Below, piece by piece: positions 11,613-23,686 of a stretch of DNA of 64,000 bases; the stretch's first letter is position 1, and each line of letters opens with the position of its first letter. A program made the translations under genes and the position numbers. The notes under the pieces were generated by a model. That model was given only the letters and a program-made list of their open reading frames with translations, did no database searches and had not been told where the DNA came from. The DNA comes from Ganoderma boninense (lineage: Eukaryota > Basidiomycota > Agaricomycetes > Polyporales > Polyporaceae), in assembly GCA_002900995.3 (NCBI GenBank), contig CM035308.1, forward strand, positions 2,170,001-2,234,000, read 5' to 3'.

Positions 11613-11874
11613 TGCGCTCCACCTTTTCAGGTCCAGAAAACCCACACCACCAGGGACTGTTGTTACAGCTGTCGGGAGGGCTTGTCACCCAGAACGACAC
11701 AAGTAACAAAGTCCAGTCGACAACAGTCTGAGACTGTCATTTTAGTAGTCAGGAGTGCTAGTCACCCGGAACAACTCAAGTAGCGAGGTCAAGAAGACTA
11801 TGTCAAGAGACTGTCACTGTAGTGAAGTCTGCATAAAGAAGAACAACATATAGCGTCGAACGGAACAAGGAAAG

Positions 11875-14660
11875 ATGGCACCACGACAGGTCAAGAATAA
11901 TTCTAACAGGGAATGTCAACAGGGAATGTCAAAGGGACCAAAGCTAGGAACACACTTCTATAGATTCATCCAAGACACTCCAACAAACATTTGGCGAGAC
12001 ACATATGGTCTATCCAAACCCACAAGGATGTGGCTTGACAGATTTAGTAAAGAAAAAGCAGAAGTGGTGCCTATAGAGGCCCGTTCCACAGTATCAGTGT
12101 TCCCACTACCAGTACTGCCCAAAGAAGATGCCAGGCCTGTCATACCAACAGTAATTTGGCAGGAGAACCCCATGAGATCTAGAACACCGGTATTTGGAAG
12201 AAGACAGGTGGACAAGCTCTAGGCAATAAAGGAATAAAGCCCCAAGCAGTCAGAAACTATTCTAACTCAAGCCGAGAAAAATATCCTCCAAAAGGCAAGA
12301 ATCAAGTTTAGAAAGGACATAGACAGTATTACTGCCAGAACAATCCTAGCAGCTGCAAGAAACACAGTTGGAACATCAAATCCATACAACACACACTCAT
12401 CTTTGGGATTGGATTGAAGTGGTAATCAACAACCTTTTAGAAATCAAAAGATCTTATGTTATTGTTGGACGAGAAATCCAACAAGTACACAATCTCCTCA
12501 TCTATCTGAAGGCAGTTGAAAATATACTACTCCATTGGCAGTTTGAAAATTTGGAGAAAGCTATCCAAACCGAAGACCCATTCCATCCAAGCAATTTCTA
12601 TAGTCAGGAACGCACTACACAATCCATCAAACCTCATTGACACTAGAATACCCAAAAAAATTGAAGTCCTCCAATGACTCATTGACACAGATAGATACTA
12701 TCAACAACATCTCAATTGTATCCAAACCACATGTCAATGAGCCTTGAGTGCATTGATCTCCAGCACACATTCGAAAACAAACAACAAAGAGACTATCATC
12801 AAAACTCAACAGGTGTAATCAAGTGGAAACCTTGTGAACGCCCTCTGTGTCCACAAAGATATCAACAAGCCTCTGTGGAAATAAGACTAGGAAGAGTATA
12901 CAGAATCCCTCAACCAAGTCAGGAAGAACAGGTCAAAGCCAAACACTTGGACAGTAAATTTCCAGAAATACTTCCTCCATCACTTAGAACCCCCAAAAGA
13001 AGTCCAATTTCGACAAACCCAAAGAATGCTCTAGTTGACAGACCTGAGGATCCTCAGGAGTTGGAAGTTGGAGAAGAAGGAAACAAAGACAAAACTCAGG
13101 AAGGTCAGGCACCATCCACTGAAGACAAAGGAAAAAAGCCAGAGCGAGAACCCGAAACAGAACCTATAGATACTGAAAAACCACAGCAGGAAATAGAAGT
13201 TGAATATTGACTCAACTGGAAAGGAGTCAATTATCATGGATTTACTGATCCAGATAAAGCGGAGTCTTTCAAAGACAAAGTATCAAAATGGGGGATCAAG
13301 TTCTTAGAAAAGGAAGAAGAAAAGAAGTTCAGAGAACTCTTGCTCAGACACTCACACCAATATCCATTTGCCAACCGGTTCCTATACCGAGGCATCAGAA
13401 AATTTGGTCAACCAGCGGACACAACACCTACACCTGCCGAAAGTGCCAGTGTGGCATTTGGGTTGATCATGCCATTCAAACCACTCTCATCATAGTTGCT
13501 CTCTGTACAAACAGGTTCTTCTAAAGAATCATCTTCTGAAAATCCCAAGGATGGAGTGGGCAATGACAATGATGATCTTGGAGAAGATAGAGATACAGGA
13601 GGATTAGGGAGAGGAGATGGAGGTGACGATATGCCAGACCCAAAAAAGGAGAGGTTGGACCAGGTGGGGGTGGACCAGGTAGACTGCAGTACCTTGCAGT
13701 CCCCGATGCCCAACCTCAAAGAGGAAGAGTCAAAATCAAGGAGCCTGAGATCTTTAACGGAGATAGGAACAAGTTCAAAGGATTCCTCGACCAACTATTC
13801 CTCGTATTCATGGGAGACCCCAACAAGTATGCCACAGACAGGGCAAAGGTTGCCTATGCATTATCCTATCTTGGAGAAGGAGAATCAACTATTGGAAGAA
13901 ACATCAGGTTGACCAGATACGGGATGATCCTCAAAATATGCCAACCTGGAAAGACTTTAAAGCTCTTCTTCGCACATTGTACACTCCACTCAACCAAACC
14001 AATAATGCTATACTGGACCTCAAAGACTTATCCCTTGAAGACTTTGACAACATCCATGCCTTCAATGCACAGTTCAACATGCTCATCAAGTACAGTCACA
14101 TCCTTGATGGACAAATGTCCATATCATACTACCGAAATGCCCTACCATCATGGCTCTGAAAGAAGATCTCCACGTCATTCCTGGTCCCAACTAACATTAT
14201 GGCCTGGATTGGCCGAGCCACAGATATCTATGAACAAGACCTCATCAATTGAAAGATTGACAGAAATCTTTGCAGGCGTAAACCTAGGCAAAAGACCACA
14301 CAAGCAAAAGTTCGATAAAATATCCGTGACTCCTCCGAGAAGCCCATCACTGCAGCAAACACCAGCACTACAGCCAACGTAAACAAGATGACATTGCAGG
14401 AGCACTCAAGGCACTTGCAGCAGAACCTATGCTTCTTTTGTCACAAACCAGGACATCAGGCCAGAGAATGTCCGAACAGAGCTAAGGGAGGCAAACCAGG
14501 TCGACGTGTCAACCCAAAAGGTTAGGCAAATTGTCACAAAAGACTTAGAATCAGGAGGAGGAGACAATGAAGACAACTCTGAGAAGTCAACAGATGAACA
14601 GAGCGAGGATGATGAATACCAGGTAGATGTTATTCAACAGGACTTTGACCTGGACGAAAC
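11875..14660 (+). pseudogene. Element B gag, decayed
   Basis: The first ATG (11875) opens a 115-codon frame, and the rest is broken into several frames by stops and indels. Recognisable capsid sequence lies at about 13750-14160 (FKGFLDQLFLVFMGDPNKY, then PTWKDFKALLRTLYTPLNQ and YYRNALPSWL), with a CCHC zinc knuckle CFFCHKPGHQAREC at about 14430-14471. A 12.9-13.2 kb stretch is rich in Lys, Glu, Pro and Gln. The order (leader, capsid, knuckle, then protease downstream) is normal for Ty3 elements. The number of interruptions means no full Gag can be made. Confidence 0.75.
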
Positions 14661-14666
14661 AGATTT

Positions 14667-17600
14667 TTGAAAGGACAGGCAGATTCAATGCCTGACTTGT
14701 CTGATCGAATCTCCCACCATGTAAACCTTGTAACTAATACACAATGGTGCAGGAACACTATGTTAATACCCGGTTACATTGAGGTGGGAGGCAAAGCCAT
14801 TGAAGTCAAAGCCCTTATTGACACAGGAGCAGAAGCTATCATTATTAACTCAAAGCTGGTAGACCAATACAACCTACCAACCGTTAGACTACCAAGAGTG
14901 CTTACAATTTGTAATGTGGATAACAGTGTGAACAAAAAAGGAAATATTACCCACCAAGTCAAAGGAAAACTTAGAGTCAAGAACCAATGACTACCAACTC
15001 AATGGTATGTGGCAGATTTAGGAAGAGACACATCATCTTGGGAATGCCATGGATCTGCAAATATAATCCCAACATTGATTGGCAAAGTGGCCAAGTCAAA
15101 TTTGACCCAATATCAACAGATACACAATCCCCCAGACGGAACACTGTGGGGATTACCAGGAACAACACCAGTACAAGACACGGTAATCTCTTATATTGAA
15201 GCTCCAATAGAGGACATTGAAGATGAGCAACTAACTCATAACCCCTCAAAGGTGCTCAAATATTTATGGAATAATGCTGTAAAACTATGCAAAACAACAA
15301 TATCTACAAAAATTGCTATTGCAGCTAACCAAGAAAAGCAAGAGATACCACTATTATAACTTGTACCTGACTACACTCAAAGATTTACCAAGGTATTTGA
15401 AAAGAGAGCAGCAGAACGATTCCTGCCAACATGACCATGGGATCACAAGATCAAATTTAACCCTGAAAAGAACCTGCAAAATAAGAAGTGGGGGAAGATA
15501 TACCCATTAACCCTGACCAAAAAAGAGGAGCTATGCAAATTTGTAGATGAAAACCTGGCAAAGGGATTCATCCAAAGATCTGAATCACCTTTTGCTTCAC
15601 CATTTTTCTTTGTTTCAAAGAAAGATGGAACCCTATGACCTATTCAAGACCATCAAGCCCTCAATAACATCACGGTTAATAATGCATATCCCCTACCATT
15701 ACCCAACAATTTGGCCAATCAAATTGGTAATGCAGGAATCTTCACCAAATTCGATGTAAGAGCCAGGTACATTAACATCAGAATCCGAGATGGTGATCAA
15801 CACAAAGCAGCATTCATCACCTCATTAGGACTGTTTGAACCAATAGTCATGTTTTTCGGATTATGCAATGCACCAGCCATGTTCCAGACAATGATGGACA
15901 CCATTTTCCAAGATTTACTCCAAGAAGGATAGATGATTATCTATATGGATGACATTCTCATCTTCTCTCAAGAAGTGGAAGAACATTGAAAATGAACGTG
16001 CCGAGTACTGGAACAACTTCAGCAACATGACTTGTACTTGAAACCAGAGAAGTGCAAATTCAAAGTCCCAAAAGTAGAATTCCTCAGAGCTATTATCAGC
16101 AAAGGACAAATTGCAATGGACCCAGTCAAACTCAAAGCCATACATGAATGGCTGTCACCCAAAACAGTTAAACAAGTCCAATCGTTCTTAGGATTTGGAA
16201 ATTTCTACCGAAAATTCATCCAGGACTATTCAACCATTGCTAAGCCACTAACTGAATTGACTAAGAAGGATAAACCCTGGGAATGGAAATCTAAACATGA
16301 ACAAGCTTTCCAGAAATTAAAACTCCAATTCACACAAGAACCTGTACTTCAAATCCCTGACCCACATGCACCATTTCAATTAGAATGCAATATGTCAGGA
16401 GTAGCCACAGGAGCCGTACTCCAACAACAGGACCCAAACAGAATATGGCACCCATGTGCATACTTGTCCAAGTCATTCACTGAAGCTGAGCGGAACTACT
16501 AAATCTATGAGAGGGAACTACTTTCGATTATCAAAGCATTTGAAGCATGGAGACACTTTTTACAAGGGTCTCCACACCCCATTGAAATCCTGACTGATCA
16601 CAAGAACCTCACATACTTCAAATCCTCTCAGAAAGTGAATCACCGACAAGCACAATAGAAAATCTTCTTGGACACCTTTAATTACAAATTGAAGTACAAC
16701 CCTGGAAAAGAACTAGTACAAGCCGACACTCTGTCCAGGAGGCCAGACCATGACAGGGAGGAAAATGACAACAAAGACGTCATTCTACTCAAAGAGGAAG
16801 TATTTGTGAAGGCTGTCAACGTGGAACTCCAGGAAAGAATCTGCAGTAACAAGGCCTGAGACCCACAGTTAATAGACCTGTTAAACAGTAAAGGCAAAAT
16901 TCAACAGTGTCCAGGCTTTGGCAAACCGGAAGACTGGACTGATGATGAAGGCATCCTACTATACAAGGACAAGGTGTATGTGCCACCCGATGATAATCTC
17001 CATCGAGACATTGTCAAGATGCATCACGAACCAGTACACATGGCCCATCCTGGAATCCAGAAGACAAAGGATCTAGTAAAATGGGAATATTGCTGGGACA
17101 GAATGAGTCAATTCATCTCCAACTATGTCCAAGGATATGCCACATGTCAAACAACCAAAGTCCAAACAAATCCGACCAAGGCACCACTCATGCCAATCCC
17201 ACACAGCGGCAACACGGAACCTTTCCAAGTCATCACTATGGATTACATTACTGACTTGCCTCCTACAGAGGATGGATATGATGCAATCCAGGTAGTAGTA
17301 GACCATGACGTCACCAAAGCAGTAGTTCTGAGCCTATGCACAAAACAAATCACAGCCATGGGAGTGGCGAAACTACTATGGAAGGACACATTCAGTCACT
17401 ACAGACTCCCACAGAAAATTGTCTCTGACAGAGGACCACAATTCGCTGCACAAGCATTCCGAGAACTCCATGAGGTACTTAGAATACAAACTTCATTAAG
17501 CACAGCCTATCACCCGCAGACAGACAGACAAATGGAACATGTCAATCAGGAAATTGACCTAGACCTACGGATCTATTGCGCTAACAACCCAGACAAATGG

Positions 17601-18272
17601 GCAGACTTCTTACCGGCATGGGCATTTGCACACAATCAGCGAACCCATTCATCCACCAGCAAATCCCCATTTGAACTCCTATATGGATACCAATCAAAGG
17701 GTATAGGAACCATCCAAAGCAACATAAAACACCCAAGCACAGAGAAACGACTCACAGAACTCTGACAAGACTGAGAGAACACCATAGCCTCACATGCACA
17801 GACAGCAATGGCTATGGCCTGATACTCGGCAGTGGCACCAGTAAACTTCAAGAAGGGAGATAAGGTATTCCTTGAGAACACCAATCTCAAGTTACCCTAT
17901 TTATACAGAAAGCTAGCACCAAAATGGGAAGGACCATTTACCATCACAGAGATATTAGGTCCAGTCACATTCAAACTAGGTCTTCCAAAGAAATGGGAGA
18001 TCCATCCAGTGTTCCATGCAGCACTACTCACACCATATAGAACTACAAAGGAACACGGCCCAGACCTTTCTAGACCTCCACCAGACCTAGTCAAAGGAGA
18101 ACCAGAACACGAGGTAGAAGCTATAATCAACCATCAAAGGACTGGTCAAAATAAACGGCTGCAATATCTTGTATCCTGGAAGGGATGGAAATCATTTGAA
18201 AATTCATGGGAACCAGCATCAAACCTGAAGAATGCACCAGACATTCTCAAAGATTACAAGAAGAAACACTGA
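14667..18272 (+). pseudogene. Element B pol: protease-RT-RNaseH-integrase-chromodomain
   Basis: Domains are in Ty3 order. Protease is at about 14760-14990 (ALIDTGAEAIII). RT is at about 15350-16100 (KDGTL then IYMDDILIFSQ). RNase H is at about 16360-16660 ([10 protein letters not shown]). The integrase zinc finger and DDE core are at about 17010-17700 ([25 protein letters not shown]), followed by a GPF motif near 17930 and a chromodomain at 18100-18270 (LQYLVSWKGWKSFENSWEP). Many in-frame stops replace Arg or Trp codons (CGA to TGA, TGG to TAG), with some frameshifts. The element is old and inactive. The chromodomain places it among chromoviruses, which target heterochromatin. Confidence 0.85.
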
Positions 18273-18387
18273 TTAAAGTAATCACAGCAGTACAGCCCTT
18301 CCCACTACTATCATATGCACACTTTGACATGGCTGACACAAATATTTGCTACTATCACTACAGCATTGTCATCACTTACCAATGTTA

Positions 18388-18904
18388 AGGCTGAACATAG
18401 GTTCAGGTTTCATGCAGTTCAACCTGGCTTGAACCTAGATATTTACCTATAGGTTGTGATCTGTAGGTTATAGGTACTCATGCTATGAATCAGCCACAAA
18501 TCTGAATCAGCCATCTTGGAAAAAGTGACCTGGATCTGTAGGTTTGGGTATGGGTCACTTGTAGGTTGATTCACACTTTGATAGCCAAAAATAGTATAAA
18601 TTGAAGGCTTTAGTTGATAAATTGTCCTTATATAGCTTAATACTGCATGTATAAGCATAATTCTAGCATAAAAAAGACTACTAACACTCAATAATAGGTT
18701 AAAATCTTCAACAGTAGCTGAGAAAATACTATATTTAGTATTCAAATCAAATCAATGATTTGACCTATAACTTATAGGTTTGCTACCTGTAGGTTGTAGG
18801 TGAAAAGTTGATTTGATTCATACAGATCCCAATCAAGCTTTTAAAAGTGGCCAAACCTGCAGGTACAGATCCCAATCAACCATAGGTTGACCTACGTTCA
18901 GCCT
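18388..18904. mobile_element. MITE inside element B, TA target duplication
   Basis: 517 bp with terminal inverted repeats AGGCTGAACATAGGTTCA at the left and its near reverse complement at the right (…CCTACGTTCAGCCT). TA flanks both ends (18386-18387, 18905-18906), and removing the element rejoins AATGT-TA-CTTACC. The interior is AT-rich with many TAGGTTGTAGG-like motifs and no coding frame, so it is non-autonomous. The TA duplication fits a Tc1/mariner-like source, but the terminal sequence was not assigned. Confidence 0.65.
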
Positions 18905-18930
18905 TACTTACCATGAATGGGATGATGAGG

Positions 18931-19330
18931 TGTCATGAACTGCACGCTCAGCACCTACCCCGGCGTCTCTCTTTCCCTTTTTGGACTGTTTGCCTCCCGT
19001 GTTGTCCTTATTGTCCTCCGTTGTTTAGCAAACCCGTCCCTTGTTCTTGCAGTACAATAACTCCTGTTACCCATTGTTCCCGTCGTCATTGTACTACATA
19101 CCATTGTTCTTCCACTGGTTCCCGTGTCCATAGTTGCCTATTGTCCCCAGTTTCCATTGTCCGTTACATGTATATAAGGCCTGTACTTTGCTACCTGGAG
19201 ACCTCTGTTTTGACCTCTTGTCTCCAGCCTGACTGTCGAGCCCTGCTCCGCTCTTGCTGCACAAGTGCTCGTCGATGCCCTTGCTCATCTCGTAAGCCTC
19301 CCTGATCTTACTTGACAGCCAGTCGTAACA
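18931..19330 (+). mobile_element. A-family Ty3 LTR lacking a 57-bp segment
   Basis: 400-bp LTR, TGTCATGA to GTAACA, closest over its whole length to the LTR at 32252-32718 and clearly more different from 23713-24182. It is therefore taken as the 5' LTR of element A2. After TCTTGTCTCCAG (ending 19226) it lacks exactly 57 bp that are present in the other A LTRs. A TATATAA box lies at 19171-19177. Confidence 0.8.
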
Positions 19331-19346
19331 TTAGGTCGAAAACTTC
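19331..19346 (+). promoter_or_regulatory. A-family primer-binding site
   Basis: AGGTCGAAAACT (19333-19344) follows the LTR at the same offset as in element B. It is complementary, apart from one unpaired base, to AGTTTTGACCT in the LTR at 24001-24011 and to AGTTTCGACCT at 32527-32537. Those segments lie about 30-35 nt downstream of the LTR TATA boxes. This again points to self-priming. Confidence 0.55.
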
Positions 19347-19757
19347 TACACGAGCACCGGTGTACTCTACCCACATTCCTTTTCTCTCGTATGGTACGCA
19401 CTTAGATCCTCTGTGTTGGCCTAGCGTAGTACGCGCTCTAGTCACACCATCGGACGTGGTCTCGGCGCAACCTGAGGCTTGCCACTCTCAGTGGTACAGT
19501 ACGCGGAAAGCTCCTAACACGAGACCCTGGTACTGACAGAAGTGGTCCGCCTCACGGCGTGGGAGGCTAGAGAAAGGCGGCGAAACAAAGCCAAGGCAGA
19601 ACACCCTTGGGCCCATGCCCCTTGGGCTAAGACACAGCAATAGGCCGAGGAGGCTGAGCAAACAGTGTTGGATCGTGCACCCGCCGTGTTCATTCCTGGG
19701 ATAGGAAGCGAGGCATCCCACAACACCCACCTAGAAACCCTCGATCACCCCACCACT

Positions 19758-19907
19758 ATGTCTGCCATCCCACCATCTCAGGCTGAACAACTCCAAACAC
19801 TGAAAGCGCGGATCGAAGTGCTGCAAGTGCAGTTGTTACAGGTAGAGATCAAGCGGCTTGGTGAAAGGCTCGCCGCGGCCACACTAGCCAAGGAGGAGGG
19901 TTTCTGA
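19758..19907 (+). pseudogene. Element A1 gag remnant
   Basis: From ATG 19758 only 49 codons remain: a coiled-coil-like segment (LQTLKARIEVLQVQLLQ) ending KEEGF and a stop. The same coil and KEEGF end occur at the very end of the much longer A2 gag (stop at 25179-25181). A1 has therefore lost the capsid and zinc-knuckle coding region and kept only the C-terminal tail that overlaps pol. It cannot supply capsid and would depend on another copy. Confidence 0.65.
19898..19904 (+). promoter_or_regulatory. Probable -1 frameshift site GGGTTTC (A1)
   Basis: In the gag frame the codons read G-GGT-TTC followed immediately by TGA. This is the canonical X-XXY-YYZ slippery heptamer for -1 frameshifting. 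Slipping back one base enters the pol frame (FLIRAALDAVRAG), which leads to the protease. The heptamer and stop are conserved at 25172-25181 in A2. Confidence 0.65.
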
Positions 19908-20065
19908 TTCGAGCTGCACTGGACGCTGTGCGTGCCGGCTTGAGCAGTAACAGTCGATTTGCAGTACTGCGTTCGTCCTTTGTATATGAAGTCAACCATG
20001 ATGGACAACACTTTTATATCCTAGTATGACTTATTGGCAAGCAGCAGCACAAGGACATTGTTGCC

Positions 20066-23000
20066 ATGGTAGATAGTGGAGCTACTACCAAGTTTTTGAG
20101 TAGACGATTCGTAGAACGGAATCGGGTCACCACGAGGAGGTTGGCCAAACCCATCCCGCTGTATAACATCGATGGGACAGAGAACCATGATGGAACGATC
20201 ACGGAGGTAGCCGTGTTGGACATGGCAATTGGAGACCACCGAGAGAAGGTGGTGTTTGTAGTCACAGACATCGGAAAGGAGGATGCTATCATTGGACTAG
20301 ACTGGCTGCGTGAGCACAACCCGGAGATAGACTGGGAACGTGGCTCACTACGCCTCTCAAGGTGTCCAGAGACGTGTTCGACTCACCAGAAGGCATCCGA
20401 ACCTGTTGAGACCAAAGCGCGTGATACGGAGGTACGGCTTATGGCGCACAGCGGTCCTCGACAGGTAAGGAAGGCTAAGACAGTGGGAAGGATATGTACG
20501 GCCGTGATGGTCGAGGAGGAGGAAGAAGAGGAGGTCAGGCCTCCACCACCAGGTTTTCTGCCGGAATGGGATGGTACCGAGGAATCTTTTCTCGAGGCAC
20601 TCGCTACTGGACGGACCCTTCACAATGCCCCCAAACTCTTTGTTTCAGCAACACACACGTATTCACAGCAGCTTGCAGAACAGGAGTATCAGAAGAAGGA
20701 GATCCGCCCGGTTGAGGAGATCGTACCCAAGCAGTACCACGAATATCTTGAGGTCTTTTCAAAAGAGGCATCTGAACGCTTACCCAAGCATGGCCCCTAC
20801 GATCACGCAATCAAACTCGTACCTGATGCAAAGATGTTCCATTCCCGAGTGTATCCCCTGTCGCCCAGTGAGCAAACCAAGCTAGACAAGTTCCTTACCG
20901 AGAACTTGGCCAAAGGTTACATCCAGGAGTCGAAGTCACCGATGTCCTCACCCTTCTTCTTCGTCAAAAAGAAGGATGGCAGTCTACGTCCAGTACAGGA
21001 CTATCGACGGCTGAACGACATCACCATTAAGAACCGTTACCCACTGCTATTGGTTTCGGACCTGATGGATCGACTCAAAAGGGCCAAGTACTTTACCAAG
21101 CTCGATATACGCTGGGGGTACAACAACGTACGGATAAAGACTGGTGATGAATGGAAGGCGGCTTTTGTGACCAACCGAGGACTGTTCGAACTGAACGTCA
21201 TGTTCTTTGGGCTAGCCAACTCACCTAGCACGTTCTCTGCACTCATGAACGACATCTTTAAGGACCTCATCGTACTCGGCAAGATAACCATCTACCTTGA
21301 CGACATCCTCATCTTTACCAACGACCTCGAGGAGCATCGGACACTTGTACGCGAAGTCCTGAAGCGTCTAGCAGAGCATGACCTGTTTTGCAAACCGGAG
21401 AAGTGCGAGTTTGAACAGCCCAAGGTTGAATACCTCGGTGTCCTCGTCTCAGAGAACCAGGTGGAGATGGACCCGGTGAAGGTCAAGGGTATCGCTGAAT
21501 GGCCTGTCCCCCAGAACACCTCAGATGTACGAAAGTTCCGTGGATTTGCAAACTTCTATTGGCGGTTCATAAAGGACTTCAGTGCAGTCTGCAAACCCCT
21601 CAACCGTCTCACTGGCAAGGCACCCTGGAAATGGGAAGCTGAGGAGCAGGCTGCCTTCGATGAGCTCAAACGACACTTCGTAAAAAGCCCTGTCCTACGG
21701 ATGTATGATCCTAACCGTAGAACTCGCATCGAAGTCGACGCCTCTGGCTATGCAACTGGCAGAGTCCTGTCTCAGGAAGCAGAGGATGGCAAATGGCACC
21801 CTGTAGCCTTCCACTCTGAGTCAATGAGCGATGCTGAACGGAACTATGAGATCTATGACAAGGAGATGTTGGCAATCATCCGAGCCCTGCAGGCCTGGTG
21901 TCACTACATTGAAGGGCTGCCTAGTGTGTTCGAAATCCAGTCAGATCACAAGAACCTCGAATACTGGCATACGGCGCAAAACCTCACACGCAGACAGGCA
22001 CAATGGGCCCTGTACTTGTCACGGTTCGACTTTGTCATCTCACACAAGCCAGGAACCTCAAATGGTAGAGCGGACGCCCTGTCGAGACGGCCAGACCACC
22101 TGCATGGTGACACTGAAGACAACCTCGGACGTACCATGCTGCAGCCAAGCCACTTCCAGGTCATGGCAGCAAAGCGAGGTCACTTGTCGGTAGTCCCAGA
22201 GAAGGCATTGCTTCGACGTATTCGGGAGTGTGGAGAACGCGAACAGGAGGTGGCGGATGCACTTGGCAAGCTCAACAACCTAGGACCCACTCGTCTACAG
22301 AATGACTTGGTGGACTGGAACACGGAGCAAGGCCTACTTCTTTACCGTGGCCGAGTCTATGTCCCCAAGGATGGCGCACTACAAGTGGAGATTGTACGCA
22401 TTCACCATGACCTCCCACCCGCTGGACACCCTGGACAGGCAAAGACACTGGAGCTCATCTCACGCAACTACTGGTGGCCAAGCATGGGCAAGTTTGTCAA
22501 GCAGTATGTGGAGACCTGCGACACCTGTCGCCGTGGCAAGAACTCGCATGCAAAGCCGTATGGTCCCCTACAGCCCAATGAGATCCCGGACGGCCCTGGC
22601 CAGGTAGTAACCTGCGACTTCATCACCGGATTACCAGTGGTAGATGGATTCAACGCACTCCAGCTCATTGTTGATCGACATGGGAAGATGATCCATCTTA
22701 TACCCTGCACCGAGGAGATTGATGCTGAAGGAGCTGCAGACAACTTCATCCGAGAGTACTTCCGTCTTCATGGTCTGCCGCGCAAGATAGTCTCTGACCG
22801 AGGACCACAGTTCTCGAGCAAGCTCTTCCGTGCGATCCTCAAGGGACTTGGCATCGAGAGTGCAATGTCTACTGCCTATCATCCCCAGACAGACGGCCAA
22901 TCTGAACGGTGGAACCAGGAGATTGAGGCGTACCTGCGCATGTACTGCACACAACACCGCAATGATTGGGTCAAATGGATGCCAATAGCAGAGTTTGCCT

Positions 23001-23686
23001 TCAATTCACACTCGCACTCATCGACAGGATATTCACCCTTCTACCTCATGTATGGCTTCGAACCCCAGTTCCACATCCCGATGTTGTCTACGGCAGTGCC
23101 CACAGCAGATGAACAATGTGAGGAGCTACGACGTGCACGAGAAGACGCGACTGCAGCACTGGCTCTAACAGCTGAGCGGATGAAGGAGTACTACAACCGT
23201 TACGTACGAGACACTCCAGAGTTCAAGGAGGGCCAGAAGGTGTGGCTCGACACGAGGAACTTCCGCGTCCCTGGAGTATCAAGGAAGTTGGTTGACCGCT
23301 ATGCAGGCCCTTACCCAGTCAAACGCAAAGTAGGCAACCTGGCATACGAACTCAAACTCCCGAAGGACCTCATGATGCACCCGGTATTCCATGTATCCTT
23401 GCTACTCCCACACAAAGAGAGCGAACTCCCTGGTCGACACCCACCTGAACCGGCTCCCATTGAAGTAGAAGGAGAGGAAGAGTACGAAGTTGAAGCAGTG
23501 CTAGAGTCCCGCTGCTATGGGCGGTGGAAGAAGCTGCAGTACCTCGTCCACTGGAAGGGATGGGGCCCCGAGCAAGACAGCTGGGAAGACGCAGCAGACC
23601 TGAGCAACGCACTGCTGGTAGTAAAGAAATTCCATTCGACACACCCAGAGGCCCCCGGTCCCCTCAACAAGAAGACTCAGTCGTGA
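20066..23686 (+). CDS. Element A1 pol polyprotein (Ty3/chromovirus)
   Basis: Open frame of 1206 codons. Domains: protease at the start (MVDSGATTKFL), RT at about residues 290-480 (IYLDDILIF), RNase H about 530-650 (RIEVDASGYATG, SDHKNLEYW), integrase zinc finger about 775-830 (HHDLPPAGHPGQ, CDTCRRGK), DDE core ([31 protein letters not shown]), GPY motif, and chromodomain near residues 1135-1190 (KKLQYLVHWKGWGPEQDSW). ATG 20066 lies inside the protease. Genuine translation should enter from the slippery site at 19898, and a single TGA at 20027-20029 (tryptophan in A2) interrupts that route. With gag also deleted the copy is defective, though the enzymes are intact by inspection. The polypurine tract GGAGGGGGGT precedes the 3' LTR. 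Confidence 0.88.
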   Translation: MVDSGATTKFLSRRFVERNRVTTRRLAKPIPLYNIDGTENHDGTITEVAVLDMAIGDHREKVVFVVTDIGKEDAIIGLDWLREHNPEIDWERGSLRLSRCPETCSTHQKASEPVETKARDTEVRLMAHSGPRQVRKAKTVGRICTAVMVEEEEEEEVRPPPPGFLPEWDGTEESFLEALATGRTLHNAPKLFVSATHTYSQQLAEQEYQKKEIRPVEEIVPKQYHEYLEVFSKEASERLPKHGPYDHAIKLVPDAKMFHSRVYPLSPSEQTKLDKFLTENLAKGYIQESKSPMSSPFFFVKKKDGSLRPVQDYRRLNDITIKNRYPLLLVSDLMDRLKRAKYFTKLDIRWGYNNVRIKTGDEWKAAFVTNRGLFELNVMFFGLANSPSTFSALMNDIFKDLIVLGKITIYLDDILIFTNDLEEHRTLVREVLKRLAEHDLFCKPEKCEFEQPKVEYLGVLVSENQVEMDPVKVKGIAEWPVPQNTSDVRKFRGFANFYWRFIKDFSAVCKPLNRLTGKAPWKWEAEEQAAFDELKRHFVKSPVLRMYDPNRRTRIEVDASGYATGRVLSQEAEDGKWHPVAFHSESMSDAERNYEIYDKEMLAIIRALQAWCHYIEGLPSVFEIQSDHKNLEYWHTAQNLTRRQAQWALYLSRFDFVISHKPGTSNGRADALSRRPDHLHGDTEDNLGRTMLQPSHFQVMAAKRGHLSVVPEKALLRRIRECGEREQEVADALGKLNNLGPTRLQNDLVDWNTEQGLLLYRGRVYVPKDGALQVEIVRIHHDLPPAGHPGQAKTLELISRNYWWPSMGKFVKQYVETCDTCRRGKNSHAKPYGPLQPNEIPDGPGQVVTCDFITGLPVVDGFNALQLIVDRHGKMIHLIPCTEEIDAEGAADNFIREYFRLHGLPRKIVSDRGPQFSSKLFRAILKGLGIESAMSTAYHPQTDGQSERWNQEIEAYLRMYCTQHRNDWVKWMPIAEFAFNSHSHSSTGYSPFYLMYGFEPQFHIPMLSTAVPTADEQCEELRRAREDATAALALTAERMKEYYNRYVRDTPEFKEGQKVWLDTRNFRVPGVSRKLVDRYAGPYPVKRKVGNLAYELKLPKDLMMHPVFHVSLLLPHKESELPGRHPPEPAPIEVEGEEEYEVEAVLESRCYGRWKKLQYLVHWKGWGPEQDSWEDAADLSNALLVVKKFHSTHPEAPGPLNKKTQS

